Positions 36,883-48,814 are shown, counted from the first letter of the stretch. The stretch: 64,000 nt of DNA from Artocarpus heterophyllus (GCA_025403435.1 CM046343.1:30538930-30602929); one strand, 5' to 3'. Program-made: numbers and translations. The notes: generated from the letters alone by a model not told the origin.

Positions 36883-38009
36883 CAAGTTTTCTAACTGATG
36901 AAACTAATGTGGTTAATATTAAAAGTTTTATTTGAATTTATATCAGAATTGTAATCCATCAATAGCTCATGGTAACTATCATTGGTTGCAATAAACATCT
37001 TTGATGGTAGGATGTCTATATAAGAGAAAGAATAACAAGGTCTTTATCTTTGACAATTTCTACAAAAATACACCATTTATACTGAATTGTTTAAGGTGTA
37101 GAAGAACCCAAATTGCACCAGAAACTCACCTACAGCAGACCGAACAAGAGCAACAATAGCTGGAGGTAAGTTATATTTAATTCTGCTATGTTATGTGCAA
37201 TCATGTTTATGCACGTTACTTTGATTTTGTTTGTGTTTAAATATCTTATATCAGATTCTCCATGTGCTTGCTAGAGTTAGACTCAAATATGACTCGGTAG
37301 TGGCAGTGGTTATCTCTCGTGCGGATAACTAGAGCTTGTCGGATGTAAGTGCCCTTCTTCTGGCCATTTTAGTATTTTGAATAAACCAAGGAGATGCTTT
37401 TAGAATTGTTCTTCTTTGTTTCCTTTTCAATATAATATAGTAAATATCCTATTTAAAACCAACAACAAAATATCTTTTTGGAGGACTTCTTTGATGAAAA
37501 TCTCTAGAGGCGATGTATAGTTTAAAACTGTTAGATCTTGTCAAAATCTATTTTATTTTATAGATATGACATTTGGAAAACAATACCCAATTAATAGGTA
37601 TTTTTTTATCCTCACCAAAAAAATTGTCTAGACAGATTCAAATTATGTTGATTCAGAATATTTTGATTTGAATTGTGTGATCTTAATTGCTATTCCAATT
37701 TATGTTTGGATGTGCACTTAAAGTGTTAATCTAAATAGAAAATGAAATTAAAATTTATGTTTAGATAAATAGTAAAAAAAGTTATTGATTTACTAATAAA
37801 TTTAAGAAAATTTTAATGTTCATGATATTAAAAATAAGCAATATGTATTTTAATTTATTTCTCTCTTAGTTATGAATACAATGAAAGAACAATCATCTAC
37901 TTGAGAAAATTATGAAAAAGACTTGAGAAAAATATGAAAAAGGTAATCTTTTATATTATAGCATTTGGATTTAAATCTTGTCAATGTAAGGGAGTCAAAG
38001 CTCAATTTA
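36883..38009. other. intergenic with a partial dispersed repeat
   Basis: At about 37640-37900 lies a diverged copy of the repeat family also found at 10130-10860 and 59335-60190 (shared TATGTTTGGATGTGCA and TTACTAATAAATTTAA-type segments). A TATA-like TCTATATAAGAG at 37015 suggests an LTR relic. No gene seen. Confidence 0.45.
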
Positions 38010-38790
38010 GATTCGAATTGAGATTTAATATTGATAATACTAAACACGTATCAAAATCCAATTCCAAATTCTTTCAAAAAGTCAAGTTAATCCATAAAAA
38101 AACGGGTCGTCACCTTTTCAATTTATTTTGGAAAGAAGGAGGGAATTAGGCCATTATTTAATAGGAATAAAATAATAGACTAAAATGTAATAATGTATAA
38201 TAAATAGCCCATTTAGATTAAAACGAAATCTAAGGGAGATAAAAACTTGAATTTTACACTCGAAACTCAATTGAGATTCAAATTGAGATTTAATATTGAT
38301 AGTACTAAACACGTATCAAAATCCAATTCAAAATTCTTTCAAAAAGTCGAGTTCATCCATTAACAAAAAAAGGGTCGTCACCTTTTCAATTTATTTCAAG
38401 AAGAAAGAGGGAATTAGATTATCATTTATTGGGAATAAAAATAAATAAACTAAAATATAACAATATATAATAAATAGCCCACTTATATTAAAACAAAATC
38501 TAAGGGGAGAGAAAAACTTGAATTATACACTCAAAACTCAATTGAGATTCGAATTAAGATTTAATATTGATAATACTAAACACGCATCAAAATCAAATTC
38601 AGAATTCTTTTAAAAAGTCAAGTTAATTCATAAAACAAACGGGTCATCACCTTTCTCGTTTATTTCGAGAAGAAAGAGAAAATTAGACCATTATTTATTA
38701 GAAATAAAAATAAATAAAACAAAATGTAACAATATATAGTAAATAACTTATATAGATTAAAACAAAATTTATTTTGATATAGAATGACAT
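38010..38790. repeat. tandem array of ~268-bp units (three copies)
   Basis: The block AGATTTAATATTGATA-TACTAAACACG recurs at about 38021, 38286 and 38557. Each copy is followed by GGGTCGTCACCTTT or GGGTCATCACCTTT, and by AATAAATAGCCC or a close variant. Spacings are 265 and 271 bp. There is no coding capacity. It lies 0.5 kb upstream of the 6PGD gene. Confidence 0.85.
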
Positions 38791-39248
38791 AAAAAAAAAA
38801 ACCATGAAACAACAACATGGTAAGGAAAAACAAAAAGGAAAAAAAAATAAAAAAGAAGAATAAAAAAATTAAAAATTTAAGTATTAAAAAACACATAATT
38901 TTAAAAATATTATATATTTAAATTGTTTTAAAAGTATGTAATTTATTTACAATAAAAATTAAAGCTGTGTTATTTAATGTAACTTTCTTTTATTTCGCTT
39001 GCTCTTTTTGTGTTCAATATTTTTGGACGGCTGCGGGGACCCACAAAAAAAAAAAAAAGATTTTTCGATCCGTCCCTTCAACCCATCGACGAGTCCGTCA
39101 CTCTCCCCAAAGGACAAAAAGCCGTTTACCTTTTTAATATTTCTCCCTATCTCACCAGCCACCATTCCTGAATTCTCACTTCTCTGATCATCCTCACCTG
39201 CCTCTCTCTCTCTCTCTCTCTTTCTTCCACCAAACCTTAACCCTAACC
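38791..39248 (+). promoter_or_regulatory. upstream region and 5' UTR of the 6PGD gene
   Basis: AT-rich DNA gives way at about 39050 to a CT-rich leader ending in a (CT)n run at 39202-39222, directly before TTCTTCCACCAAACC and the ATG at 39249. No confident TATA box was identified. Confidence 0.45.
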
Positions 39249-40736
39249 ATGGATGCTTCTCCGGCTCTATCCCGCATAGGTCTCGCTGGCCTCGCCGTCA
39301 TGGGCCAGAACCTCGCCCTCAACATCGCCGAGAAAGGCTTCCCCATCTCCGTCTACAACCGCACCACCTCCAAGGTCGACGAGACGGTCGATCGGGCCCA
39401 CAACGAAGGGAACCTCCCTCTCTTCGGCCAGTACAACCCTCGCGACTTCGTTCTCTCCATCCAACGGCCTAGATCCGTCATCATCCTCGTCAAGGCCGGC
39501 GCCCCCGTTGACCAGACCATCGCCGCCCTCTCTGACCACATGGAGCCCGGCGACGCCATCATCGACGGCGGCAACGAGTGGTACGAGAACACCGAGCGGA
39601 GAATCCGAGAGGTCTCCGACAGAGGGATTCTCTACCTCGGGATGGGAGTTTCCGGTGGAGAAGAAGGCGCTCGCAACGGACCCTCTCTCATGCCCGGCGG
39701 GTCCCACCAGGCCTACCTCAACGTCCAGGACATCCTCCACAAGGTCGCGGCTCAGGTCGAGGACGGCCCCTGCGTCACCTACATCGGCGATGGAGGTTCT
39801 GGTAATTTCGTTAAAATGGTTCATAACGGTATTGAATATGGTGACATGCAATTGATTTCTGAGGCTTATGATGTGTTGAAGAACATTGGGGGTTTGTCAA
39901 ATTCGGAACTTTCCGAGATTTTTGCCGAGTGGAATAGGGGCGAGCTTGAGAGTTTCTTGATTGAGATTACTGCAGATATTTTTAGGGTTAAGGACGAACA
40001 TGGGGATGGTGAGTTAGTGGACAAGATTCTGGACAAGACTGGGATGAAGGGGACAGGAAAATGGACGGTTCAGCAGGCCGCCGAGCTGTCGGTGGCGGCG
40101 CCGACGATTGCGGCTTCGCTGGATTGCCGGTACTTGAGTGGGTTGAAAGAGGAGAGAGAGAGCGCTGATAAGGTTTTGAGAGAAGCTGGGTTGAGGGAAG
40201 AAGTGGGGTCAGTGAAGATTGGGGTTGATAAGAAGAGACTGATTGATGATGTGAGGCAGGCATTGTATGCTTCGAAAATATGTAGCTATGCCCAAGGAAT
40301 GAACTTGTTGAGGGGTAAGAGCATTGAGAAAGGTTGGAACTTGAACTTTGGAGAGTTGGCTAGGATTTGGAAAGGTGGCTGCATTATTAGGGCAGTGTTC
40401 TTGGATAGGATCAAGAAGGCTTATCAGAGGAACCCCAATTTGGCGAGCTTGGTTGTCGACCCAGAGTTTGCCAAAGAAATGGTCCAGCGCCAAGCTGCTT
40501 GGAGGAGAGTCGTAGGGTTGGCTATATCTGCAGGGATTAGCACACCGGGGATGTGCGCCAGCCTCTCGTACTTTGATACCTACCGTCGTTCTAGGCTTCC
40601 GGCAAACCTTGTTCAGGCTCAGAGAGACCTTTTTGGAGCTCATACTTATGAGCGTATCGACCGCCCTGGTTCATTCCATACCGAGTGGACGAAGCTTGCA
40701 AGAAAGAGTGATGCTAGCATTGGGGCTTTTAATTGA
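39249..40736 (+). CDS. 6-phosphogluconate dehydrogenase, decarboxylating
   Basis: The enzyme converts 6-phosphogluconate and NADP+ to ribulose 5-phosphate, CO2 and NADPH in the oxidative pentose phosphate pathway. One uninterrupted exon encodes 495 residues, close to the usual 485-490. Visible motifs: the N-terminal nucleotide-binding GLAGLAVMGQNLALNIAEKG, NRTTSKVDE, LVKAGAPVDQTI, DGGNEWYENTERR, the signature YLGMGVSGGEEGARNGPSLM, the catalytic segment GSGNFVKMVHNGIEYGDMQL, TGKWTVQQA and SYFDTYRRSRLPANLVQAQR. The sequence is closer to the Arabidopsis PGD1/PGD3 type than to the peroxisomal PGD2 type. The C-terminus (KSDASIGAFN) is longer than usual and has no peroxisomal SKI-type ending. GC content falls sharply at about 39800. 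AATAAA-like signals lie near 40978. Confidence 0.97.
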   Translation: MDASPALSRIGLAGLAVMGQNLALNIAEKGFPISVYNRTTSKVDETVDRAHNEGNLPLFGQYNPRDFVLSIQRPRSVIILVKAGAPVDQTIAALSDHMEPGDAIIDGGNEWYENTERRIREVSDRGILYLGMGVSGGEEGARNGPSLMPGGSHQAYLNVQDILHKVAAQVEDGPCVTYIGDGGSGNFVKMVHNGIEYGDMQLISEAYDVLKNIGGLSNSELSEIFAEWNRGELESFLIEITADIFRVKDEHGDGELVDKILDKTGMKGTGKWTVQQAAELSVAAPTIAASLDCRYLSGLKEERESADKVLREAGLREEVGSVKIGVDKKRLIDDVRQALYASKICSYAQGMNLLRGKSIEKGWNLNFGELARIWKGGCIIRAVFLDRIKKAYQRNPNLASLVVDPEFAKEMVQRQAAWRRVVGLAISAGISTPGMCASLSYFDTYRRSRLPANLVQAQRDLFGAHTYERIDRPGSFHTEWTKLARKSDASIGAFN

Positions 40737-42527
40737 GTTTTCTTTGTAATGGTGGTGGTTGTCTGTGCACTGGGTGTTGGTTTATGCTGGATGCTTATTG
40801 GGGTTGTATCTTTTGTAGGCATAGCATTGGCGGTCATTGGTTATCTTTGTAAGTTCCTTTTTAAACTATCTTAATAAGAATTGCAATGCCTTCCGAGGTG
40901 AATGATTTAAGGTCTTTTTGTTTCAATAATATAGTGAGCAGCAATTTGTTTCTGGTGGATGTTAGGATCTTGTATCTCAATAAAAGTCCAATGAGCAAAG
41001 TTAAATTTTCTTCTGGTACAATAATGTGTTCAATGAGCCAGGCTTTCCTTTTTCAAATTTGAATCTTTTGTTGCAGGGTGGCGATGGCATCGCTTTTTGC
41101 GAAGTTTCGGTCAAGAATATGTTTGCATTTGTTCTTGTAAAAAGTTTCAACTTGCAAGCGCATTTTAAACATACCATAGCATTTTCTTTCTTCTTTGTGC
41201 TTTTAAATCTACTTTCCATAGTGACAGCTAAACATGGTTCTACTTTTTAAATTTTTTGTATCAAGGAGCCGTGCCGCTCTCACGGGTTGAAATAACTTTA
41301 ACCGTTTCACCTGACAATAGCCCCTCAACCGTTGTTTCATTGATTTTGAATATGGTGCGTTATCATTTTCAAGCTAGAAAAAAGCGTGTAGAAACTTTCA
41401 AATTTTGATTTACTGGAAGCTTCTCGAGGGGGAAAAGAACAAGAAGATCTATTGATGTTTTTGTTGTACAGAAGCTTGGTTGTCGTTAATGTCCTTGTTT
41501 TCTTGGATAAGTTTGGCTGCTTATGCCTGTCGCTTTTACACACTTTCATTGCACGAACAAAAGTAATGAATGAAAGATGATGGAAGCAGGCTGCTTAACT
41601 CGAATGAAAACGTCACTGTGGAAGAGTTGAAAAGTGAGAGAGAAATTGGAGGATAGATTTTGTAGAGGAATAATATTACGTTGTTTGGTAGAAAAGAGAT
41701 TGAGAAGGAAAGACGTATAAAATCCATGCTGCTCTACACCCATGTGGGTACGAAAAAATATTGTCCTGAATCACATCTCATTCACTCATTTGGGTAGAAA
41801 AGAAATTGAGAAGGAAAGAAATTGGAGGGGTTTTTTGGAGGATAGATTTTGTAGAGGAATAATATTAGGTTGTTTGGTAGAAAAGAAATATAGAATGAAA
41901 GAGGTATGAGACCACTCTTTTTTTTCTTCTTCTCTCGTTCACTAAATATATGAAAGAAAACCTATCTCCTCACTTTTTATTTTCCTCTCTTGGCACCAAC
42001 TCCCTTCTCATTTTCAATCAGTCTTACCAAACATAGTGCTAGATTTTTTGAGTTCTGTAGTTTGAAAAAGGGTCCCGTTTGAGATTTGAATATCGTTGAT
42101 TTTAAAGTAATTTGGCCAAGTCCATTCCCTATCTCTCACTAGCTGCTAAAATTGCACTTTTTCATTTGGAGGTCAACACATCAATTGCTCGTATAATTAA
42201 AGAACAAAATAGCTTAATCTGCTGACCAAAGTGAATTTAGGATATCAAAAAGTAAATGTATTCAGAAAATCAAGCAGAATCCACCTGACAAAACAAATCT
42301 GAGTGTATATCAAGCGCCAATCAGCAACATATACTTCACAAATTTACATAAACTCCATTCTCATGAATTCTTTCAAATGGATTAAAAAAAAACTCAAATA
42401 ATTAAATTACATATTTCACAAGTCTACAATACCCTTCAAATTATTTTGGTAAATAAAATAATAAAGTGCTTTGGTAGTGCCGGCTAACCTGTTGGCGTAG
42501 ATTAATGGAAAATAGAGAAGAAACTGC
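40737..42527. other. intergenic, with a local duplication
   Basis: Contains the 3' UTR of 6PGD. A block with GGATAGATTTTGTAGAGG occurs at about 41638-41713 and again at 41819-41902, with a shorter third piece near 41791; it is non-coding. Short open frames here show no similarity. Confidence 0.5.
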
Positions 42528-43409
42528 TTATGTGAAGCATCCACTCTCAAGAACAGGTAGAGTTCTTGTGACTGCAGCAGAAGGCATTTTACTTTGACCA
42601 ACCCATCTGCTTGGAAGAACCAAATCTTCATCAGCTTGTCTTTCCATTATCTGAATCTTCTTTGTCCTCAATAGCCTCACAAGAACAACCACTGTAATTC
42701 CCACCAAAAACAGCACGGCAAATGCAAGAACAAACCCAATAAACCACCAATAACACAGCTTCTGCTTCCCTTTCAACTTTCCTTCTGGAATAACAACCGA
42801 AAAATGACCCTGCTCTCTCGATTGACATGCGCCGGGAGAGCTCATCTCGCTAAGGGATGTTGTCCCATTAGCGGCATATCTTACACACCTTACCTGGGAT
42901 TTCAAACTTTCCTCGACCGTCAAGTTGCGAAACTCGATTGAAATAGGCTTTGCAGTAGCACTCAGATTGAGTTTTGTAATGCTTTTTGCACTGGAATTTG
43001 AAGCATCAAAAGCCACGAGACCAAAAACAGAAGCGACCAACTTGTAGCCTGGGACAATGTAGTATTCGGAGGACCAATTGCCCAAGTCTTGGTAGACTAA
43101 AACGAGCCGTCTCACATGAGGCAAAGAGGTTGTATTTGATGGGATGCTGAAATGGCTGAAATTAGCTCCTTCATTCCATAATGTCCGGCTTCTCAGCTTC
43201 AAAACCGATACTTCTATGCCGGAGAGATTTGCAGGGGTGGTAGCTTTGTAGAGGACACCAGTGTGAGGGCGGTGTTCGAAGTGCGTCTCAAAAGCAAAAT
43301 CTTCAAGTAAAGAATCTAAAGAACCAGCTGCAGAATTGTTGAAGCTGTTTACCAAGAGAAAGAAAAAGGAAGAAGGAACGAGCAACAAAAAGATCAAGTT
43401 CATGCCCAT
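42528..43409 (-). CDS. DUF1191 family single-pass membrane protein
   Basis: A plant-specific protein of unknown function with one exon of 293 residues. I prefer the start at 43409 (MGMNLIFLLLVPSSFFFLLV) because it opens directly with a signal peptide; an in-frame ATG at 43481 would add 24 residues before it. The luminal part carries DUF1191 landmarks: LLEDFAFETHFEHRPHTGVL, PANLSGIEVSVLKLRSRTLW and RRLVLVYQDLGNWSSEYY, plus several N-glycosylation sites. Near the C-terminus one membrane segment (WWFIGFVLAFAVLFLVGITV) is followed by basic RLLRTKK and a short cytosolic tail. This topology is type I. The gene is complete with no sign of damage. Confidence 0.93.
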   Translation of the reverse strand: MGMNLIFLLLVPSSFFFLLVNSFNNSAAGSLDSLLEDFAFETHFEHRPHTGVLYKATTPANLSGIEVSVLKLRSRTLWNEGANFSHFSIPSNTTSLPHVRRLVLVYQDLGNWSSEYYIVPGYKLVASVFGLVAFDASNSSAKSITKLNLSATAKPISIEFRNLTVEESLKSQVRCVRYAANGTTSLSEMSSPGACQSREQGHFSVVIPEGKLKGKQKLCYWWFIGFVLAFAVLFLVGITVVVLVRLLRTKKIQIMERQADEDLVLPSRWVGQSKMPSAAVTRTLPVLESGCFT

Positions 43410-44378
43410 GTTTGATCCCTCTAAAACAAACTCAAATGTTGCATAGATAAAATTGAAGATAGAGAGATTTTCAGAGCTCAATGCATCACATTTTCAATCT
43501 TTAAAAGGAAATTATTTGAGAAGCATTGCAAAGCAGAATGATAAAAATTATGAAAAAAAGACGAAAATCTGCTTTTGTTTAAAGTGTTTTGTATGTGTGT
43601 TTGTGTCCTGTTTGAAATCGATGATGTCTTTTTTTTACAAAGGGAGAGTGCGCTGTGAGCATGCTAAGAAAAAGGGTCCCATGAAAAGAGGGAGAGGGGA
43701 CTCAGGACCATCTTTTTTTTTTAATCAGTATTTTCACTTTGATTTTTTGTCAGAACAAACAACTAAAAGCTTGCAAAAACTAGACTTTTGGCCAGCAATC
43801 AGTAGGACCTAGAAAACCATATTTAGAGTTTTAGCAATGCCTGTTTATTTAACAGCTATGTGATGTGAGAAGAAGCAATCTCTTGATTAGTCTTTTTTTT
43901 TTCCCCATTTTGTTAAGCAATAGATAGATTTATGTGAAAAACAATGAAACAGAAGCTTGGCCCATAAACATGTGGGCAAGAAAAATTTGTGACAAGACCA
44001 CTAACCACTGGCGTTGATTGCTCTTGTAAATGGAGGCAAATTTGGCGTGTAGAATGATTGGTTGACTCTGTAACTGATATGGTTTTTTTTTTTTTTTTTC
44101 AAGCATGGTCTTGATCCCACTATGAGTAAAAATACCTCTTTTCATGTATTAAAACCAACTATAGTTAATTATAAAAAATAAAAATAAAAAAAGAACTAAG
44201 TTCACCTTCATTTTAGCACCTTGATTCCTACAAGGCTACTTTGTTGAACACATGATCTCTTTAGAATAATTATCAATTATGGTTCTGAAAAGCAATAAAA
44301 ATACCACTTGACTATGTGTGCAAACATCAAACATGCAATGACAGACTTACAAGTAGTTCATGTCCTTGTGAGCATCCT

Positions 44379-44478
44379 CAATAATAAGGAATTTAAAAAA
44401 GGTCCTAAATAATAAGGAATTTAAAAAAAAGGAATTAAGAGGTCCTAAATAATAAGGAATTTTAAAAAAGGAATTAAG
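44379..44478. repeat. short tandem repeat, three copies
   Basis: AATAATAAGGAATTTAAAAAA recurs three times, the last two copies preceded by GGTCCTA and the last two followed by GGAATTAAG. Confidence 0.8.
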
Positions 44479-45240
44479 TTTCTGTATTTATATTTTGAAG
44501 CGTTACTTCCAATTTTGAAAATCAAGTAAAATTGACTTCACTATAGTGAGAGTCTTTAATAGAGAAAATAAGTTTGGGTAAAATTATGGCTTTAGCTTTT
44601 TTATTGAATTGATAGAAAATATCTAGAAATTACAGGAGATCCTAATATGCCTTAATTTACAGTTTAAGTATTGAAAATAGGAAACTAGCTAGCCAGGAAT
44701 CCATCTAAATAATAACAAGAAATTAAAAAAACTGAATCCGAGATATTTACATATTTAAATAAATATATAATATTTATTTATTTTCTCTAATAGTGTTACT
44801 CTAATTCTTTCAGATAAGAGTATTTTTGTCACTACATATTCTTACTCTAACTCTTTCTGGTTCCTCGAATCAGTAATCAATAAAAAAAGAAAAAAAAAAT
44901 CTCTTTTTTTAAGGGAAAGGGGAATTTTCTTAGTTGTTTAATAAATACCGAGTACGATTATGCAATACAATTCTACAAAAACTTGATTTATCTTTGGGAA
45001 ATTATATTAAATAACATAGTTTAAATTCTTAATGTAAGCAAATAACACTTTTAAAAATATTTAAGTATATAGCATTTTTAGAATCACGTACTTTTTTTAA
45101 CACTTGAATTCTTAATATTACTTCTTTCTTTTTTCTTCTTTTCCTTCTGCTCTTTATTTTTATTTTTGGTTTTTCTTATTTCGTTATTGTTTGGTTTTTT
45201 CTCTACGTCATTTTATATGAAAATAAACTTTGTTTAATCT

Positions 45241-45430
45241 AAATGTGGCGGGTGGGTTGGGTGCGACGAGGAAGGGGCTCGACAGTGACGGGGTGGCTAG
45301 TGGGGGTTGGGCCAAACATGATGGGAATAGGGTTAGGGTGGTTGGGAGTGGTGTTGGGGTAGCCGACGCGCTGGGGGGCAGTGGACAAGGGTAGGTGATA
45401 GCGGAGGGAGCTTGTTGGGTTCGGGTTTTG
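45241..45430. other. G-skewed GC-rich island
   Basis: About 190 bp with many GG, GGG and GGGG runs on the plus strand and few C runs, embedded in AT-rich DNA. No long open frame was found. It could be a degraded gene or transposon piece or a G-quadruplex-prone tract. Confidence 0.5.
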
Positions 45431-46142
45431 TGTTTGGGGTTTTTTCTTCTTTTTTTTTTTCTATTTTTTTGTTGATTTTAAATTTTTTTGGGCGTAAAAA
45501 TCAAACAAATAGTTGTAATTTGGTGTTTTTAGATCAATAAATTCGATTTATCCTCCATTTTTAATGTATCAATTATTTTAAAAGGTAGTTTATGAATTTT
45601 TTAAAAAAATGATATTCAATAATTTTTCCTCCTAAACTTAACGGTTTGATTGTTAAATGATCACTAAACAACTAAAATAAAATATTAAGGTTGGTCAAAT
45701 AAAAAAATTTAAGGCCAAACTAACAATTTGATAAAAAAATTAAAGACTAATGTGATAATTTATCTAAACTACTAAATAGGACGTCTTGAAACGCAACCAA
45801 AAGTATAAATCAAAATTGATTCAAAATATTTAACACGGGGACAAAATTAATTTGATACGTTGCCAAATGCCTAAAAAATTAATCCTCATTTTGAGCCTCT
45901 TTTTGCTCAGGTGCGATTTATTTGAAGAAATCTATAGTGGAAAACAAAAAAAAAAAAAAAATAAGAGCAGAGAGAAATCTGCATTAATATAGTATTTAAA
46001 ATAATGATAAAAATTATTGATTAAAATTATTATTATATATTATAGTAAATTTTTTTTTATTGTTATTTTTTGCCCTGAACTTTAGAGAGAGCTAGGGTTT
46101 ACGAGAGACTCGAACGAGAACCATTTCGATCCGAGGACGGTC

Positions 46143-48814
46143 ATGGACTCGGATGCCACCAGGCGGACCGGCGGCCTGGAGCTCCGATTTCGACTTCGCC
46201 TTGGCCTTCAACAACAGCAATTTCTCCGACCGGGTTCTCAGAATTGAAATCATTCCCGATTCGCCGGAGATTAAATCGGACAGCGAGGCAAGCACCAACC
46301 TCTCCGGCTGGGCTGGCAAACGGAAGAGACGACGGGGAGATGTTAAGAGAGACAATGGTATCTCTCTCTCTCTAGAATTTTCTCTGTTTTGTGTTTGCCT
46401 CTGTTCTTCGTGGCTAGAGTTGTACTGTGCTCTTGTTTGGTTGCTGAGAGCTAATGTGGAAATGAAATCCTTGGAATTATTTTGTCTTGAGAAACTTGGT
46501 TGAAATTCTGAGACTTATTGCCTTAAATTTATCTATTCATGTATATTCGGATGGATTTTTTTTTCCTGTTTAGATTTCTGCTGTGTTTCTTAGGATTTTT
46601 GGAGAAAGTTTTACTTTTTCTGTACTGGTGTTGGTCTATTGCTAATCCTCAAGTACAAACATGGACAGTTTGGTTGGTAGAATCAATGTGAAATTAGTAT
46701 TACTGATCTAGAGTATTGTTCTTTATCACTTTTAGCTGTTGATTCTCTCATGCATCGTGAGGAGCAGATTTTGAGCTGTCGAATGCCGGATACGGAGGAA
46801 GGTGCTCGTGAGAATCAAGAGAAGGAAGCTGTGGCAATGGTGGAGGATTTGCCTTCCGGAGTTAATACGAATCAACTTGGTATATTCCGTTTTTCTTTGG
46901 AGTTAGTGCTGAAAACTTTGTGATCATAACTAGTCTCACCACTTAAGGAGAATGGATTTTGTCTTTGATATGTAAACTGACTCTTTGCCTTGAAACTTTA
47001 TCACATGTATGGCCATCGTCATATGCAATTGGGTTGCTTTGTATTTGAGTTTTTGAATTGTTAGCTGGTTGTTGTGCAAATTTGAAAATTAGTTAGAAAT
47101 TGATACAGGTGATGAAGCTGCTCATAGCGATGATTCATCATTGAATGGGGACTGTTTGGCAGCTCTTGAAGTCAAGACTATGCATATCTGTTCTGCGATT
47201 TTGGCAGCGAAAAGTCCCTCCTTCTATAAGGTGAAGGGTCTTGTGATGTGTGCCATTTTGTTCTTTGGTTATCTTTAATTCACTTCTTGTTTTGTCTCTA
47301 TATTTGTTTTCAAATGGGATGATGGAGTCTGAGCAGCGACATGCAACTCTTCGAATTCATGAATCTGGTGATTTAGAAAGTTGGCACAATCATTAATACG
47401 TTCTGTCATATAATTGGCAAGCTGTTTTTGTGTCATTTTCCCTCGTCTAGTTTAACCTTTTGTTTTTCGTGGCATGCAGAAGAAGCAGCCTTCATGGATC
47501 TTTTGAATTTCCTGTATAGTAATACTTTGACGGTACGAACACCTCCTCCTTTATTGGATGTGCTCTTGGCTGCAGACAAATTTGAGGTTGCATCTTGCAT
47601 AAGATATTGTAGCAGTTTATTGCGAGACTTGCCTATGACTCGTGAGTTTGCCCTGCTATATTTAGATCTACCTTTTGGTGTTCTGATGGCCGATGCAGTA
47701 CAGCCACTGACAGAGGTAGCAAAGCAGTTCCTTGTTGGATTCTACAAAGACATAACCAAGTTTGTTCCTTGGACGTATTTTAGATGATTTCTAAACGAAA
47801 CATTCCTTGGAGAGTGCCGATGTTGTAAAGCAGTTTGAGTCATGTATTTACTAGATCAGATTAGTGTAGAATGCTCGTCACTTTCACAACCACCTTCTTG
47901 TCCACAATTGCGTAGTCAACAAGATTTAATAGTGTAATTATTATTATTTTGTTTAGGCTACTTAAGAGGGTAATTATTGAGTTGCCAAATTCCTTGCAGG
48001 TTCCCCAATGACATACTGAATCTTCCTCTTGCTGCTATTGAGGCAGTACCATCCAGTGATGAACTCCTGGTGGCTTCCGAAGATGCTGTTTATGATTTTG
48101 TTCTGAAATGGGCTCGGACCCGTTACATAAATCCCAAAGAACGGCGAGAAGTCATTAGCTCACGACTTGGGTCGCCTCGTTCGTTTTCCATACATGACTT
48201 GCCGGAAACTTGAGAAGGTTCTAACCTGCAATGGCTTTGATCCTGAAGTCGCATCAAAGCTTGTGCTTGAGGCTCTCTTTTTCAAGGCTGAGGCACCCTA
48301 TCGGCCGCGATCTGTTGCTGCTGAAAATGCAATTTCAATTTATCATCGCTTTGTGGAACGTGCTTGCAAATACCGGCCAGTGAAGGTTGTGGAATTCAAA
48401 CTACCCCGGCAGCAGTTTATCGTGTACCTTGACCTGAAACGGGAAGAGTGTGCATGTCTTTTCCCAAATGGTCGGGTGTATTCAGAGGCCTTTCACCTTG
48501 CGGGTCAAGGGTTTTAACTGTCAGCACACTGCAACGTGGACCATCATAACTCATTCCACTGCTTTGGGCAATTCTTAGGGATGCATGATAAGGGAAAGGT
48601 TATTTTTTCAGTTGACTACGACTTCGCGTCGAGGTCACAGGCAACGGAGGGGTACGTGACCAGATTCAAAGGAAATTATACGTTCACTGGTGGAAAGGCT
48701 GTTGGCTACCGGAATTTGTTCCGCGTGATCTGGACAACATTGATGGCTGAGGATGGCCCCTATTTTGACAACGGCATTCTCCATCTTAGAGTTGAGCTCG
48801 CCATCAAGCAATGA
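46143..48814 (+). pseudogene. LRB/POB1-type BTB-BACK protein gene, decayed
   Basis: The similarity is to plant LRB/POB1 proteins, substrate adaptors of CUL3 ubiquitin ligases. Exons: 46153-46357, 46736-46879, 47109-47230, 47304-47367, 47480-47759, 48000-48814. Recognisable parts: FALAFNNSNFSDRVLRIEI, a KRKRRR nuclear signal, the BTB fold ([36 protein letters not shown]), the BACK region, and the C-terminal domain ([34 protein letters not shown]). Defects: no AG acceptor before the exon at 47304; a one-base frameshift near 48170-48180; an in-frame TAA at about 48514 after AGQGF; and probably a shifted N-terminal frame (ATG 46143 is out of frame with 46153). Introns are kept, so this is a decayed gene, not a retrocopy. 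Confidence 0.85.

Larger units (their letters stand above)
43410..46142. other. intergenic
   Basis: No gene is supported. It includes a short tandem repeat at 44379-44478, and a strongly G-skewed GC-rich island at 45241-45430 listed separately. Confidence 0.5.

Noticed and set aside
39267..39851. 194-codon antisense frame across 6PGD
   Set aside because: It is a shadow caused by GC-rich codon use in the sense gene, whose family identity is certain.
48000..48814. Treating the BTB gene as functional by adding an intron around the shift at ~48175
   Set aside because: No GT-AG pair there restores the frame, and the TAA at ~48514 and the missing acceptor at 47304 remain.
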